A stretch of DNA of 64,000 nucleotides from JACPRL01 sp035573715 (lineage in GTDB: Bacteria > Acidobacteriota > Terriglobia > Acidiferrales > 2-02-FULL-67-57): contig DATLZZ010000010.1 of assembly GCA_035573715.1 (NCBI GenBank), positions 62,001-126,000 on the forward strand, in the 5' to 3' direction. Within the stretch, counting starts at the first letter, position 1; the number at the start of each line of letters is the position of its first letter. A program made the position numbers and the translations under genes. The notes beneath the pieces were generated by a model. The model was not told the origin of the DNA. It ran no database searches and saw nothing but the letters and a program-made list of their open reading frames with translations. Below, piece after piece: positions 24,790 to 33,311 of the stretch.

Positions 24790-26109
24790 GTGGCTGTAGG
24801 CCTGCTGAAAGACATGGCGAAGGAAATCTTCCTCGAGGCGCTCGAGGAAGTCGACGTCGCCCGCGCCTTCGCGCGCAAGGTGATGCGCAGTGGAAACCGG
24901 CTCCAAGTCGGCGCGCACGAGATTGACCTGGCGGCCTACACCCAGGTCTGGATTGTGAGTTTCGGCAAGGCCGCCTGGCCGATGTTCCACGCCCTGGTCG
25001 AAGTCCTGGGCGACGAGTTCCGGCCCACGCGCGGCGTCATCGCCTCCAACTCGCCCCCGGAAAAAATCTTCACCGGCTTCATGGCCGTGCAGGCGCCGCA
25101 CCCCTATCCCGACGTGCGCAGCCAGGACGCCGCCGACAAAATCCTCCAGCTCTGCAAGGACGCGGACGACAAGACGCTGCTTTTTTTTCTCATTTCCGGC
25201 GGCGGCTCGGCGATGGTCGAATCGCCGCTCGACAAATCGGTCACTCTCGCCGACCTCACCGAGCTCAACCGCGTCCTGGTGCGCTGCGGCGCGACGATTG
25301 AAGAGATGAACGCGGTGCGCAAGCACCTCTCGGCGGTCAAGGGCGGGCGGCTGGCGGAAGCGGCGGCCAAAGCGCAGAAGGTAACCCTGCTGCTTTCCGA
25401 CGTGCCCGAGGGAAGCTGGGCGACCATCGCCTCCGGGCCGACGCTCCCCGACCCGACCACGGTCGAGACCTGCTACGAGGTGGCGGCGCGCTACAACCTG
25501 CTGCCGCGAATGCCGCTGGCCATCCGCGTGCTGTTCGAAGAGAAGAAACTGAGGGAGACGCCGAAGGAAGGCGCCCCGGCGCTGCAGCGCTCGCAAGCCC
25601 TCGTGCTGCTGAGCAACAAAGATGCTGTGGAAGCCGCGCGTGCCGCCGCGGAACGCCGCGGCTACGCGGTCGAGCTCGAGTTATCGTGCGATGACTGGGA
25701 CGTGCCCCGCGCGGTGGATTTCCTGCTGGCGCGCCTGGCCGAGTTGCAAAAGAAGAATGAAGGGAAGCCGGTATGCGTGATTTCCGGCGGCGAGTTGTCG
25801 TCGCCGGTGCTCGGCGACGGGCGCGGTGGGCGAAACCAGGCGTTTGTTCTCGACGCGGTGGAAAAGATTGCCGGGCGCAGCATCGCCGTGCTCAGCGCCG
25901 GCACCGATGGGGTGGACGGCAACAGCCCCGCCGCCGGCGCGGTGGCCGACGGCGAAACGATTGCGCGCGCCCGCCGCCTCGGCCTGGATCCGATGGATTA
26001 TTTCCGCCGCAGCGACTCCTATTCGTTCTTTGAACGCCTCGGCGATGCCCTCGTCACCGGCCCCACCGGCAACAACCTCCGCGATGTGCGGATTCTCTTG
26101 GCGAGGTAG
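24790..26109 (+). CDS. Glycerate 2-kinase (GckA / MOFRL family)
   Basis: 439 residues from the GTG at 24790 (SD GGGGAGA). The longer frame from 24727 would translate an intergenic repeat and is rejected. Visible: FGKAAWPM near the N-terminus, FFLISGGGSAMVESP, NAVRKHLSAVKGGRLA, LLLSDVPEGSWATIASGPTLPDPTT, and the C-terminal MOFRL domain with ISGGELSSPVLGDGRGGRNQAFVLD and AGTDGVDGNSPAAGAVAD. It phosphorylates D-glycerate to 2-phosphoglycerate with ATP, feeding carbon from the neighbouring glycolate module into glycolysis. Confidence 0.93.
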   Translation: MAVGLLKDMAKEIFLEALEEVDVARAFARKVMRSGNRLQVGAHEIDLAAYTQVWIVSFGKAAWPMFHALVEVLGDEFRPTRGVIASNSPPEKIFTGFMAVQAPHPYPDVRSQDAADKILQLCKDADDKTLLFFLISGGGSAMVESPLDKSVTLADLTELNRVLVRCGATIEEMNAVRKHLSAVKGGRLAEAAAKAQKVTLLLSDVPEGSWATIASGPTLPDPTTVETCYEVAARYNLLPRMPLAIRVLFEEKKLRETPKEGAPALQRSQALVLLSNKDAVEAARAAAERRGYAVELELSCDDWDVPRAVDFLLARLAELQKKNEGKPVCVISGGELSSPVLGDGRGGRNQAFVLDAVEKIAGRSIAVLSAGTDGVDGNSPAAGAVADGETIARARRLGLDPMDYFRRSDSYSFFERLGDALVTGPTGNNLRDVRILLAR

Positions 26110-26145
26110 AATGGAAGCACGGACTTGTGGTGAGCGAAGCCGAAC

Positions 26146-26208
26146 CATGAAGATGGATAAACACAGATGAGAACAACGTGCTTGGTGCTTTGTGTTTGGT
26201 GCTTGGTT
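26146..26208 (+). repeat. Two degenerate word-like repeats overlapping the start of the TPR gene
   Basis: 26146-26170 is of the 'GATGGATAAACACAGATGA' type. 26178-26208 is a near-tandem of GTGCTTGGT, GCTTTGTG, TTTGGT and GCTTGGT. The second part codes most of the signal peptide of the gene at 26167. Confidence 0.55.
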
Positions 26209-27372
26209 ACGGCCGTGGCGGCACAGGAGCCGCCCAAGAGGACACCCGAACAAGAGAAGCAAGTTGCCCGCGCGCGGGAGATTCTGGAAGAGGCTCGCAA
26301 GGCCACATTCGCCCTGCCGGTCGAGGAAGAAGGGCGAGCGACACTCCTGCAAGGGATCGCCGGAGCCTACGCCGAGGCCGGGGACGTGGATTCAGCGCTT
26401 TTGACCGTTGACGCGCTGGGAGAAGGCTACAGTCAGTTCAAGGGAAACATACTGACGATAATTGCTGTGCATCAAGCCCGCGCGGGCGACGTGGACGGCG
26501 CGCTGAGAACTTTCGACTCGGCAGAGGATCAAGGTTGGAAGTCGTTTGGGATGTTGATGGTGGTGGTTCGGCTGGGGAGGCAGGGTTATTGGGGACCGGC
26601 CCGCCAGCTAGCCGACAAGATCGAGGAGGAAGAGGTTAGAGGAAAGGCCTTGGTTCTGCTCGCGCAGGGTCAGGCGGCCCGGGGAGATGCCACGGGAGCC
26701 CGTTTGACGGCCGAGGCAATCCCGGACGAAGCGCAGAGGGAGAAAACTCTGCGGAACATCGAACGAATGGAACCGCTAATCGCCGCTGGCGGCAAGGTCG
26801 AGACCATCGACACTGCGTTTCCCGCGGCCACGCTGGGGAGCCCTCGCGTTCGTCCCGAGACGGCTCCCTTTCAACTACAGCTACCCTCAACCGGATTGCT
26901 GGTCGCAGGCGACAATTCAGCGGACCCTGTGGTGAACCGCGTGCGGGAGTTGGTCGAGGCCGCGGTAGAGGTCAAAGATGAAGCGGCGAAGAAGGCAGCC
27001 ATCGAGCAATTGCAGCACGCTGCAGAGCTCGCCGCAAGCATAGAGTCTCCCTGCGATCGAGCCGACCAACTCTACCTGGTCGCAGTAGCGCAAAGCGAAC
27101 TGGGAGATTTCCAGCGTGCGCGAAAAACGACGGCGCAACTGACTGGACAAAGGGGAGGAGGAGGTCTGGGTTCCTTGATTCACCTCTACACCGTGCGCAG
27201 CGTCGCATCGGCCCAAGCGGCCTCGGGAGGAGTCGACGATTCGCTGGCGTGGGCGGAGAGCGATGCGAATCCGACTCTGAGGGCCGCCGTATTGTTGGGC
27301 GCGGCGGAAGGCATTCTGCGCCGTCTGGAAGTCGAGAAGTGGCCCGCCAACTTGCCCAAGCCACCTCAATGA
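26167..27372 (+). CDS. Exported TPR-like repeat protein
   Basis: 401 residues. Signal peptide MRTTCLVLCVWCLVTAVAAQ, then helical repeats with the TPR-like pattern: LLQGIAGAYAEAGDVDSALLTVDAL, ILTIIAVHQARAGDVDGALRTFDSA and ALVLLAQGQAARGDATGARLTAEAI. A second helical block (about 270-390) has QLYLVAVAQSELGDFQRARKT. Likely a periplasmic or surface scaffold; partner unknown. The signal peptide is encoded by an intergenic-type tandem repeat (see findings). It converges on the creD-like gene, 16 nt apart. Confidence 0.75.
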   Translation: MRTTCLVLCVWCLVTAVAAQEPPKRTPEQEKQVARAREILEEARKATFALPVEEEGRATLLQGIAGAYAEAGDVDSALLTVDALGEGYSQFKGNILTIIAVHQARAGDVDGALRTFDSAEDQGWKSFGMLMVVVRLGRQGYWGPARQLADKIEEEEVRGKALVLLAQGQAARGDATGARLTAEAIPDEAQREKTLRNIERMEPLIAAGGKVETIDTAFPAATLGSPRVRPETAPFQLQLPSTGLLVAGDNSADPVVNRVRELVEAAVEVKDEAAKKAAIEQLQHAAELAASIESPCDRADQLYLVAVAQSELGDFQRARKTTAQLTGQRGGGGLGSLIHLYTVRSVASAQAASGGVDDSLAWAESDANPTLRAAVLLGAAEGILRRLEVEKWPANLPKPPQ

Positions 27373-27388
27373 CCAAGAAACAGAGCGG

Positions 27389-28627
27389 CTACGAAGTTGG
27401 CGTGGACTTGGCGGCGAAGCGCTCCGACCAGCGGACGCGGCCGGTCATCTGCATCACCACAAACAGCGTCAGAATCGAGCCGATGGTGATGCTCAAGCCG
27501 GTGTAGCCTTCGAGGAAAAAGGTGTAAGAGAACAGCACTAGATAGACGAGTTGAATCAGGCCCGCCTCCAGCAGCGCGAACCGCATCCCCACCACCAGCC
27601 GCAGGTAGCTCACCACCAGAAAGATAGACACGGCGGACGAAATCACAAACGCGGCGTGAATCGAGATGTGGTCCACCAGGTAGGCGAGCAGCAGGTGAAA
27701 GGAGAAAAACGCGCAGGCGAGGAAGAAGTAGTTCATCGGATGGACGTCGATCCCGCGCAGCGTGGTGATGAGAAACAGCAGGAAGAAGAAAAACAGCAGC
27801 GACACCGGCGCGAAGAAGCTGATGCGCCCGGCCAGTGGGCCCGGCTGGAGCTTTTCCGGCATGGCCATGCCGATCTGATAGCCGGAGACCAGGTTCTGGT
27901 AGCGCCACGCCAGCTCCCAGCCGTCCGGCGTTTCCCGCTTTTCGCTGGGCGAGAGGGTGTTGGCGGGGAAGTCAATGTCCTTGAAGTTGGTGGTCATCAG
28001 CAGCTCGAAGTCGCGCACCTGGGCGACGTCGTCGCCGAAGTTGTACTTCCAGGTGTCGAGCCCTTGCGAAAGGTAGGAGACTTTCAGCGTCGCCGCCTGG
28101 CCCGCAGCCAACGGCGCCATGGCCACCAGCGCCGTCTTTTCGTTCTGCGTCGCCAGCGGCTTGTCGTCGAGCGTCACGGCGAGGTTGTCATAAATCGTCT
28201 GCTCGGCCGGGTAGGAAAAGCGGAACGTAACCTCCTGCGCCTTGTCGGTCGGATTGCGGAAGGTGTAGGCGCCGGCGAAGTCGACTTTGTAAGTGCTGTA
28301 CCACAGCAGCCCCTTCCGCCGGTGCTCGAGGTCGAGCGCGGCGCGGACGCGGCTGCGCTCCAGCGGCAGCGGCGTGGCGACGCTCTCTTGCACCGTGCGC
28401 ACCGTCGTCGTGTTGCCCGTGGTCTCGCGCACCGTGGTGGGAACGAGCTTTTCATAGGTGGCGGTGGGCGGGCGCTGCTCGTGCGGCGCGCCCCAACTGG
28501 AGGCGACGCGGCCGCGCAGCCGCGTGTCGGCGTCAAAGGTGCGCGCCAGAATGGTGGCGCCCAGGATGCCCCAGGCCGCCGAGGTGCAGAAGAAGATGAA
28601 CAGGATGCCGGCGATGCGCTTGGTCAT
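27389..28627 (-). CDS. CreD-like inner membrane protein
   Basis: 412 residues. An N-terminal TM (GILFIFFCTSAAWGILGATILA), a large extracytoplasmic beta domain (about 90-265), then five to six TM helices at the C-terminus (PVSLLFFFFLLFLITTLRG, MNYFFLACAFFSFHLLLAYLVDHI, FVISSAVSIFLVVSYLRLVVGM, LLEAGLIQLVYLVLFSYTFFLEGY, SITIGSILTLFVVMQMTGRVRW). The C-terminal part, with 'hP-NYF...L...DHI' and an aromatic 'E-x-Y' before the last helix, matches the CreD family. In E. coli CreD belongs to the CreBC carbon-source-responsive regulon and affects envelope integrity. No creBC pair is adjacent. Confidence 0.75.
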   Translation of the reverse strand: MTKRIAGILFIFFCTSAAWGILGATILARTFDADTRLRGRVASSWGAPHEQRPPTATYEKLVPTTVRETTGNTTTVRTVQESVATPLPLERSRVRAALDLEHRRKGLLWYSTYKVDFAGAYTFRNPTDKAQEVTFRFSYPAEQTIYDNLAVTLDDKPLATQNEKTALVAMAPLAAGQAATLKVSYLSQGLDTWKYNFGDDVAQVRDFELLMTTNFKDIDFPANTLSPSEKRETPDGWELAWRYQNLVSGYQIGMAMPEKLQPGPLAGRISFFAPVSLLFFFFLLFLITTLRGIDVHPMNYFFLACAFFSFHLLLAYLVDHISIHAAFVISSAVSIFLVVSYLRLVVGMRFALLEAGLIQLVYLVLFSYTFFLEGYTGLSITIGSILTLFVVMQMTGRVRWSERFAAKSTPTS

Positions 28628-29037
28628 CGAGCGAGCCCTCCCGTGGCCGGGGAGTAGGATGCGGGTGTCGGGGGCGTTCTGTCAAGTACTTTGCTGCATA
28701 AAGATATGCCGGCCGGTCTCGAAATCGCAAAAAGCCGCGGAGCCCCCGGGGAAGGCGCTCTGGGAGGGGAGGGGTAGGATCCCCAGGGCGAATGCGTTAT
28801 GCGTTCAGAACGCGTTCGGACGCATGGGAGAGGCAGCCGGGGAATGGGCGGCGACCCGCCGGGCGGGGTCAGCAGCAGCGCGGCCGGTGGCCCGCGACTC
28901 GCGACCCCTGAGGGAAGAGGCCAAGGGCGCCGCGGAGGAAGAGCCAAAACGCGCGGAGAGCTCGCGCGACCGCTGGACGTTGCCCGTTCCACGGAATCAA
29001 GAATCGGTGTGCATCTGTCTGTATCTGTGGTTCCATC
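28628..29037 (-). other. Intergenic region between cstA and the creD-like gene
   Basis: 410 bp without a convincing gene. It contains a TTGACA on the minus strand (28680-28685) with no clear -10, a GACCCGCC/GGCGGGGTC inverted repeat (28852-28869), a GCGTT-CAG-AACGC hairpin near 28802, and a word-like repeat at 29004-29038 running up to the cstA stop. Confidence 0.4.
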
Positions 29038-29038
29038 T
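29004..29038. repeat. Word-like repeat abutting the cstA stop codon
   Basis: Sequence of the type GCATCTGTCTGTATCTGTGG, then TTCCATCT. It is the reverse-complement class of the 'AAACACAGATGA' word at 26156-26170. Confidence 0.45.
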
Positions 29039-31113
29039 CAGTCGGCCTCGGCGAATTGCGACGCCATGTAGGGGGCTTCCTGCAAGTCGGGGGCGCGGCG
29101 CCCGCTCAGCAGCTTCCACCACTCCAGCGCCGACGACAGCACCACCACCAGCACCAGCGTCGCCAGCGCGCCGGTGACGTAGAAGTTCACGTAGTCGTTG
29201 AAAATCAGCCGCCCCAGTTCGGCCGCCTGCGCCGAAGCGCCCTGGCCGGAGAGAATCAGCTCCTCGAGTTGCCGCTCGAGCTGCCAGGCGTGGGCGCGGA
29301 AGCCGACCCGCGGCTCGGGGCTGTACATCTTCTGGAAGCTGGCAGTCATGGTGACGGCGACCAGCGCCAGCGCCGGCACGAGCGTCACCCAGACGTAGCG
29401 CAGCCGGTGCATCTTGATGAGGATGGTAGTCATCACCGCCAGCGCCACCGTGGCCAGCAACTGATTGGCGATGCCGAACAGCGGCCAGAGCGTGTTGATG
29501 CCGCCCAGCGGGTCGCGCACGCCTTGGTAGAGGAACCAGCCCCAGGCGCCGACCACCAGCGTGCTCGAAAGCAAAACGCTCGGAAGCCAGCTCGTCCGCC
29601 CCAACGGCTTCCACGCCTGCCCCAGCAAATCCTGCAGCATGAAGCGCCCCACGCGCGTGCCGGCGTCGAGCACGGTGAGAATGAACAGCGCTTCGAACAT
29701 AATCGCGAAGTGGTACCAGACGGCGATGAGCGCTTCGCCGCCGATGGTGTTGGAAAAGATGTGCGCCATGCCCACCGCCAGCGAGGGCGCGCCGCCGGTG
29801 CGGTTGAGCAGTGTCTCTTCGCCGACCAGATGCGCCAGGCTCTCCATTTCCGCCGCGGTCACCGGGAAGCCCCAGGCGGTGATGGTGGCGGCGGCCTGGT
29901 CGGCGGTGCGCCCGACGATTCCCGCCGGGCTGTTGATGGCGAAGTACACGCCCGGCTGCAGCACGCACGCCGCCACCATCGCCATCACCCCCACGAATGA
30001 CTCGATAATCATCGAGCCGTAGCCGATCATCCGCGTCTGCGTTTCGCGCAGGATCATCTTCGGCGTGGTGCCCGAGGCCACCAGCGAGTGGAACCCGCTG
30101 ATGGCCCCGCAGGCGATGGTGATGAAGCAGAACGGAAAAATGCCGCCGGCGAAAATCGGCCCGGTGCCGTCGGTGAAGCGCGTCAGCGGCGGCATGTTGA
30201 TTTCCGGCCGCACGAAAAGAATCCCCGCCGCCAGCGCGAACACCACGCCGACTTTGATGAAGGCGCTCAGGTAGTCGCGCGGCGCCAGCAGCAGCCACAC
30301 CGGCAGGGTCGAGGCAGCGAAGCCATAAATAATGATGGCGATGGCCAGCGCCGTGCCCGAGAGCGTGAAGACTTTCGCCCAGCTCGGCGACGCCGCCACC
30401 CACTGCCCGGCGACCACGACGAACAGCGTCAGCGCCACGCCGATGGCCGTCGCTTCCAGCACCCGCCCCGGGCGCAGGTAGCGCAGGTAGAGCCCCATCA
30501 GCACGGCGATGGGAATCGTCATCGCCAGCGTAAACGTGCCCCAGGGCGACGACTTGAGCGCGTTGACGACAACCAGCGCCACCGCCGCCAGCAGAATAAT
30601 CATGATGGCCATCACCGCGATGAGCGCCACCACGCCGCTCAGCGGGCTGACTTCCTCGCGCGCCATCTGCCCCAGCGACTTGCCGTTGCGCCGCGTGGAG
30701 GCGAACAGCACTACAAAGTCCTGCACGCACCCGCCGAGCACCGCGCCCACCACGAGCCACAGCGTCCCCGGCAGGTAGCCGAACTGCGCCGCCAGCGTCG
30801 GCCCGATGAGCGGCCCCGGCCCCGCAATCGCGGCGAAGTGGTGCCCCATCAGGACCCATTTGTTGGTGGGAACGAAGTCGCGCCCGTCGTCGAGCCGCTC
30901 GGCGGGCGTGGCGCGCGTTTCATCCAGCGCCATCACCCGCGCCGCGATGAAGGCCGAGTAGAAGCGGTAGCCCAAGAGATAAATGCAGCCGGCGGCGACG
31001 ATGAACCAGGTGGCGTTGATGGGCTCGTCGCGCTCCAGCGCGATCGTCCCCAGCGCCCCCGCCCCCAGCAAAGAGACCGCGACCCACAGCAGCATCTTTA
31101 GAAGCTGTTTCAT
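29038..31113 (-). CDS. cstA: Carbon starvation protein CstA
   Basis: 691 residues with about 16-18 TM helices; the usual length. Diagnostic segments: GYRFYSAFIAARVMALDETRATPAERLDDGRDFVPTNKWVLMGHHFAAIAGPGPLIGPTLAAQFGYLPG (read from about 50 to 118), then GCVQDFVVLFASTRRNGKSLG and CGAISGFHSLVASGTTPKM. CstA proteins import pyruvate and/or peptides during carbon limitation. No SD is evident before the ATG. It is probably the distal gene of a leftward run starting with the SDR gene at 32889; the spacing to the small membrane gene upstream is 40 nt. Confidence 0.95.
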   Translation of the reverse strand: MKQLLKMLLWVAVSLLGAGALGTIALERDEPINATWFIVAAGCIYLLGYRFYSAFIAARVMALDETRATPAERLDDGRDFVPTNKWVLMGHHFAAIAGPGPLIGPTLAAQFGYLPGTLWLVVGAVLGGCVQDFVVLFASTRRNGKSLGQMAREEVSPLSGVVALIAVMAIMIILLAAVALVVVNALKSSPWGTFTLAMTIPIAVLMGLYLRYLRPGRVLEATAIGVALTLFVVVAGQWVAASPSWAKVFTLSGTALAIAIIIYGFAASTLPVWLLLAPRDYLSAFIKVGVVFALAAGILFVRPEINMPPLTRFTDGTGPIFAGGIFPFCFITIACGAISGFHSLVASGTTPKMILRETQTRMIGYGSMIIESFVGVMAMVAACVLQPGVYFAINSPAGIVGRTADQAAATITAWGFPVTAAEMESLAHLVGEETLLNRTGGAPSLAVGMAHIFSNTIGGEALIAVWYHFAIMFEALFILTVLDAGTRVGRFMLQDLLGQAWKPLGRTSWLPSVLLSSTLVVGAWGWFLYQGVRDPLGGINTLWPLFGIANQLLATVALAVMTTILIKMHRLRYVWVTLVPALALVAVTMTASFQKMYSPEPRVGFRAHAWQLERQLEELILSGQGASAQAAELGRLIFNDYVNFYVTGALATLVLVVVLSSALEWWKLLSGRRAPDLQEAPYMASQFAEAD

Positions 31114-31153
31114 CGCAATCTTTTAAGCTCGTCCGCCTCCTCTTGTCCTTCGA

Positions 31154-31423
31154 TCAGACCGAAAGAACGTACCAAACGAACAGAAACGTCAGGAGCGCGA
31201 AACAAAAGGCAACCCACCACAGGCGCGACCCTCGCATGGCGGCGACGAACCCCAGAATCGTAGCAGTCAACAATTGAATGACTGCGCACCACCACGGGTA
31301 GTAGGAGAGGTGCCACCACTCGCTGGCGTACACGAGGAGCCAGAATCCGCCCGCGAGAACAATACTTGCAATCCCGAAGACCTTGGGCGAGATCTTTGAA
31401 GACACGGGCGGGAATGGTATCAC
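31154..31423 (-). CDS. Small three-helix membrane protein
   Basis: 89 residues from a GTG. Three hydrophobic helices: VFGIASIVLAGGFWLLVYAS, WWCAVIQLLTATILGFVAAM and LWWVAFCFALLTFLFVWYVL. Tryptophan-rich interfaces suggest a genuine membrane protein. No SD is evident; an internal GTG six codons later is an alternative. It sits between the nitroreductase and cstA in the same direction. Function unknown. Confidence 0.55.
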   Translation of the reverse strand: MIPFPPVSSKISPKVFGIASIVLAGGFWLLVYASEWWHLSYYPWWCAVIQLLTATILGFVAAMRGSRLWWVAFCFALLTFLFVWYVLSV

Positions 31424-31443
31424 GCAGCGTCGCGATCAGAAAT

Positions 31444-31469
31444 GCGCGAGTCGCTAGTCGCGGCTCGCC
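31444..31469. repeat. GCGACTAGCGACT repeat word (nitroreductase end)
   Basis: On the minus strand GCGACTAGCGACT, followed by CGCG. The same 13-mer lies at the 3' end of gltX (45442-45471). The TAG inside it is the nitroreductase stop codon. Confidence 0.6.
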
Positions 31470-32062
31470 AGCCGCGTGGGCTGGCCCCAGCGGCCGGTGA
31501 ACACCATCTGCTCGAGCGGCCTGCGCGAGCGCGGTGCGAAGTCGCGTTGGCGGAGTTTTTCCGGCAGCGCGTTCGAGTCGCCGAGGTAGCCAATTGCAAT
31601 CCCCGCCACCGCCTCCCAGCCTTCGGGAATCGAGTAGTGTTCTCGCGCACGCTCCGGCTCGATGCCCGCCATCTGGTGGACGTAGAGCCCGTGCGCCATC
31701 GCTTGCACCACCAGACTCATCGCCGCCAGCCCGACGTCGTGCCATGCGTGCGGGTTGGCGCGCCCGCCGCGGTCGAACTTCAGCTTGGCCACCGACAGCA
31801 TCAGCACCGGTGCGTTCCGCGCCCACTCCTGGTTGCTCGGCACCAGGCAGGAAAGCAGTCGCGCAAACTCCTCCGGGTTTTCTTTCGTCGCCACAAGGAA
31901 CGCCCACGGCTGCTCGTTGTAGCTCGAGGGCGCCCACCGCGCCGCCTCCAGCAGGCTCACCAGAATCTCCGGCGCCACCGGCCGCTCGCTGAACGCGTAC
32001 GGACTCCACCGCCGCGCCAGCAGCTCCTGAATCGGCGCCCTCGTCGCCGCCCTTTCTTCCAT
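31454..32062 (-). CDS. Nitroreductase-family flavoprotein
   Basis: 202 residues from the ATG at 32062 (SD AGAGGAACG). FMN-binding start RRWSPYAFSERPV, helix LLEAARWAPSSYNEQPWAFLVAT and VGLAAMSLVVQAMAHGLYVHQMAGI are typical of nitroreductase/NfnB-like NAD(P)H-FMN enzymes. Physiological substrate unknown. The longer upstream frame runs into the SDR gene and a repeat and is not used. The final residues RLASRD and the stop codon are encoded within a repeat word also found at the end of gltX. Confidence 0.88.
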   Translation of the reverse strand: MEERAATRAPIQELLARRWSPYAFSERPVAPEILVSLLEAARWAPSSYNEQPWAFLVATKENPEEFARLLSCLVPSNQEWARNAPVLMLSVAKLKFDRGGRANPHAWHDVGLAAMSLVVQAMAHGLYVHQMAGIEPERAREHYSIPEGWEAVAGIAIGYLGDSNALPEKLRQRDFAPRSRRPLEQMVFTGRWGQPTRLASRD

Positions 32063-32070
32063 CAATCGTT

Positions 32071-32100
32071 CCTCTTTGTGTCTTCGCGCCTTTGTGGCTA
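32071..32100. repeat. Word-like intergenic repeat between SDR and nitroreductase genes
   Basis: CCTCTTTGTGTCTTCGCGCC then TTTGTGGCTA fills nearly the whole 35-bp gap. It looks like the 'TTGTGTCTTCGTGCCTTTGTGG' class of degenerate intergenic words. Confidence 0.5.
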
Positions 32101-32889
32101 GAGCAGTCCCTTTACCCAGCCGCCATCCACCGCAATCGCGGTCCCGCTGATGTAACTCGCCCTCTCCGACGCCAGAAACGCCACCAGCGCCGCCAGCTCT
32201 TTCGGTTCGCCGATGCGCCCCATCGGAATCTGCGACGTCCAGGCGCGAATCACTTCCTCGCGCCCGACGCCGCGCTGCTTCTGAATCATCGCAATCAACT
32301 CTTCCAGCCGCTCCGTGCGCGTGTAGCCGGGACACACGACGTTGACCAGCACGTTGTCGCGCGCGCACTCATTCGCCAGCGTTTTCGCCAGCCCCGCCAC
32401 GCCGGCGCGGAGCGCGTTCGAGAGCAGGAGGTTCTCAATCGGCTGCTTGATGGACACCGAAGTCAGAAAAATCAGCCGGCCCCACTTCTGCGCCCGCATG
32501 CGCGGCAGCACCGCGCGCGCCAGATGCACCGCGCTCATCAGCGTCAGCTCCACCGCTTTGTGCCAGTCTTCGAGCGAGGTCGCGTCAAACGGCTTGGCCG
32601 GCGGCCCGCCGGCGTTGGCCACCGCGATGTGCACCGCGCCCCAGCGCTCGGCGGCGAGGTTGACGAACTCTTCCACCTCGGCCGGCTTGGTCACGTCCGC
32701 GGTCGCGGAGAGAACCAGGTTGCCGGTGCGCTCGGAAATCTCCCGCGCCGCCGCGTCCACTTTCGCCGCCGTGCGGGCGCAGATGGCCACGTGCGCGCCT
32801 TCGGCCGCCAGCTCTTCGGCGATGGCGCGCCCCAGCCCCTGGCTCGCGCCCGCCACCACCGCCACCTTTCCCTTCAATCCCAGGTCCAT
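32098..32889 (-). CDS. Atypical short-chain dehydrogenase/reductase lacking the Tyr-Lys pair
   Basis: 263 residues from the ATG at 32889 (SD GGAGGGG). Rossmann cofactor motif VVAGASQGLGRAIAEEL (TGxxxGxG-like, with Ala for Thr) and NAG at 92-94 are present. The active-site segment reads TSVSIKQPIENLLLSNALRAG: Ser144 is kept, but the usual Tyr is Leu154 and the Lys is Asn158. The C-terminus has the family's PGYTRTERLEEL and GTAIAVDGGW. This matches the BKR-like SDR subgroup known to deviate at the catalytic tetrad. Substrate and even reductase activity are uncertain. Confidence 0.85.
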   Translation of the reverse strand: MDLGLKGKVAVVAGASQGLGRAIAEELAAEGAHVAICARTAAKVDAAAREISERTGNLVLSATADVTKPAEVEEFVNLAAERWGAVHIAVANAGGPPAKPFDATSLEDWHKAVELTLMSAVHLARAVLPRMRAQKWGRLIFLTSVSIKQPIENLLLSNALRAGVAGLAKTLANECARDNVLVNVVCPGYTRTERLEELIAMIQKQRGVGREEVIRAWTSQIPMGRIGEPKELAALVAFLASERASYISGTAIAVDGGWVKGLL

Positions 32890-32955
32890 CTCCCCTCCGT
32901 TGCCATCCGCTATCAGCCTTCGGCGATCAGCGTGCAACAAGACTGCTGATTACTA

Positions 32956-32984
32956 TTGCCTCTGCCTGATGTGCCGCATACTAT
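32956..32984 (+). promoter_or_regulatory. Sigma70 promoter of the 59-residue membrane gene
   Basis: TTGCCT (32956-32961), 17-nt spacer, TACTAT (32979-32984). A leader of about 17 nt carries GGAGGACAAG before the ATG at 33008. Confidence 0.6.
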
Positions 32985-33007
32985 CTACTCCCTTACCGGA
33001 GGACAAG

Positions 33008-33187
33008 ATGGCTCTGCTGCCCAACCTCGGGCCCAAGACCCGCATTGCCTACGTCATCTTCGGCTTGTTCTGGGTCGTTTTTGGATGGTATGCGCTCGAA
33101 ACCGGACGCTTCCTGAGACCGCTCGGCGCGTGGCTCGCCATGGTCGCCGGCGCCATCGTGACGCTCGAAGGCGCCTCCGGCTTTTGA
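33008..33187 (+). CDS. Small two-helix membrane protein
   Basis: 59 residues with an SD GGAGG 5 nt before the ATG and a good promoter. Two hydrophobic helices, RIAYVIFGLFWVVFGWYAL and PLGAWLAMVAGAIVTLEGASGF, with an arginine-rich N-terminus. Resembles small DUF2892-type inner membrane proteins. Function unknown. Confidence 0.7.
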   Translation: MALLPNLGPKTRIAYVIFGLFWVVFGWYALETGRFLRPLGAWLAMVAGAIVTLEGASGF

Positions 33188-33311
33188 CCGACGTGCTGGC
33201 TGCTCCGGCGGAGCGGCAAGAAGGCAGGCTAAATGGCGAAGAGGCTGCTTCCTTCGCCCCGCCTGGCGGGACTCAGTACAAGGCGGCGGAGCAGCCACAA
33301 GGCCCGCTGAA

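Noticed and set aside
28997..30859. 620-codon frame on the same strand as cstA
   Set aside because: Out-of-frame shadow: Arg/Gly/His-rich translation with no motifs, while the other frame encodes CstA.
31110..32009. 299-codon frame overlapping the nitroreductase and small membrane genes
   Set aside because: Arg/Ala-rich shadow frame; it spans an intergenic repeat and two better-supported genes.
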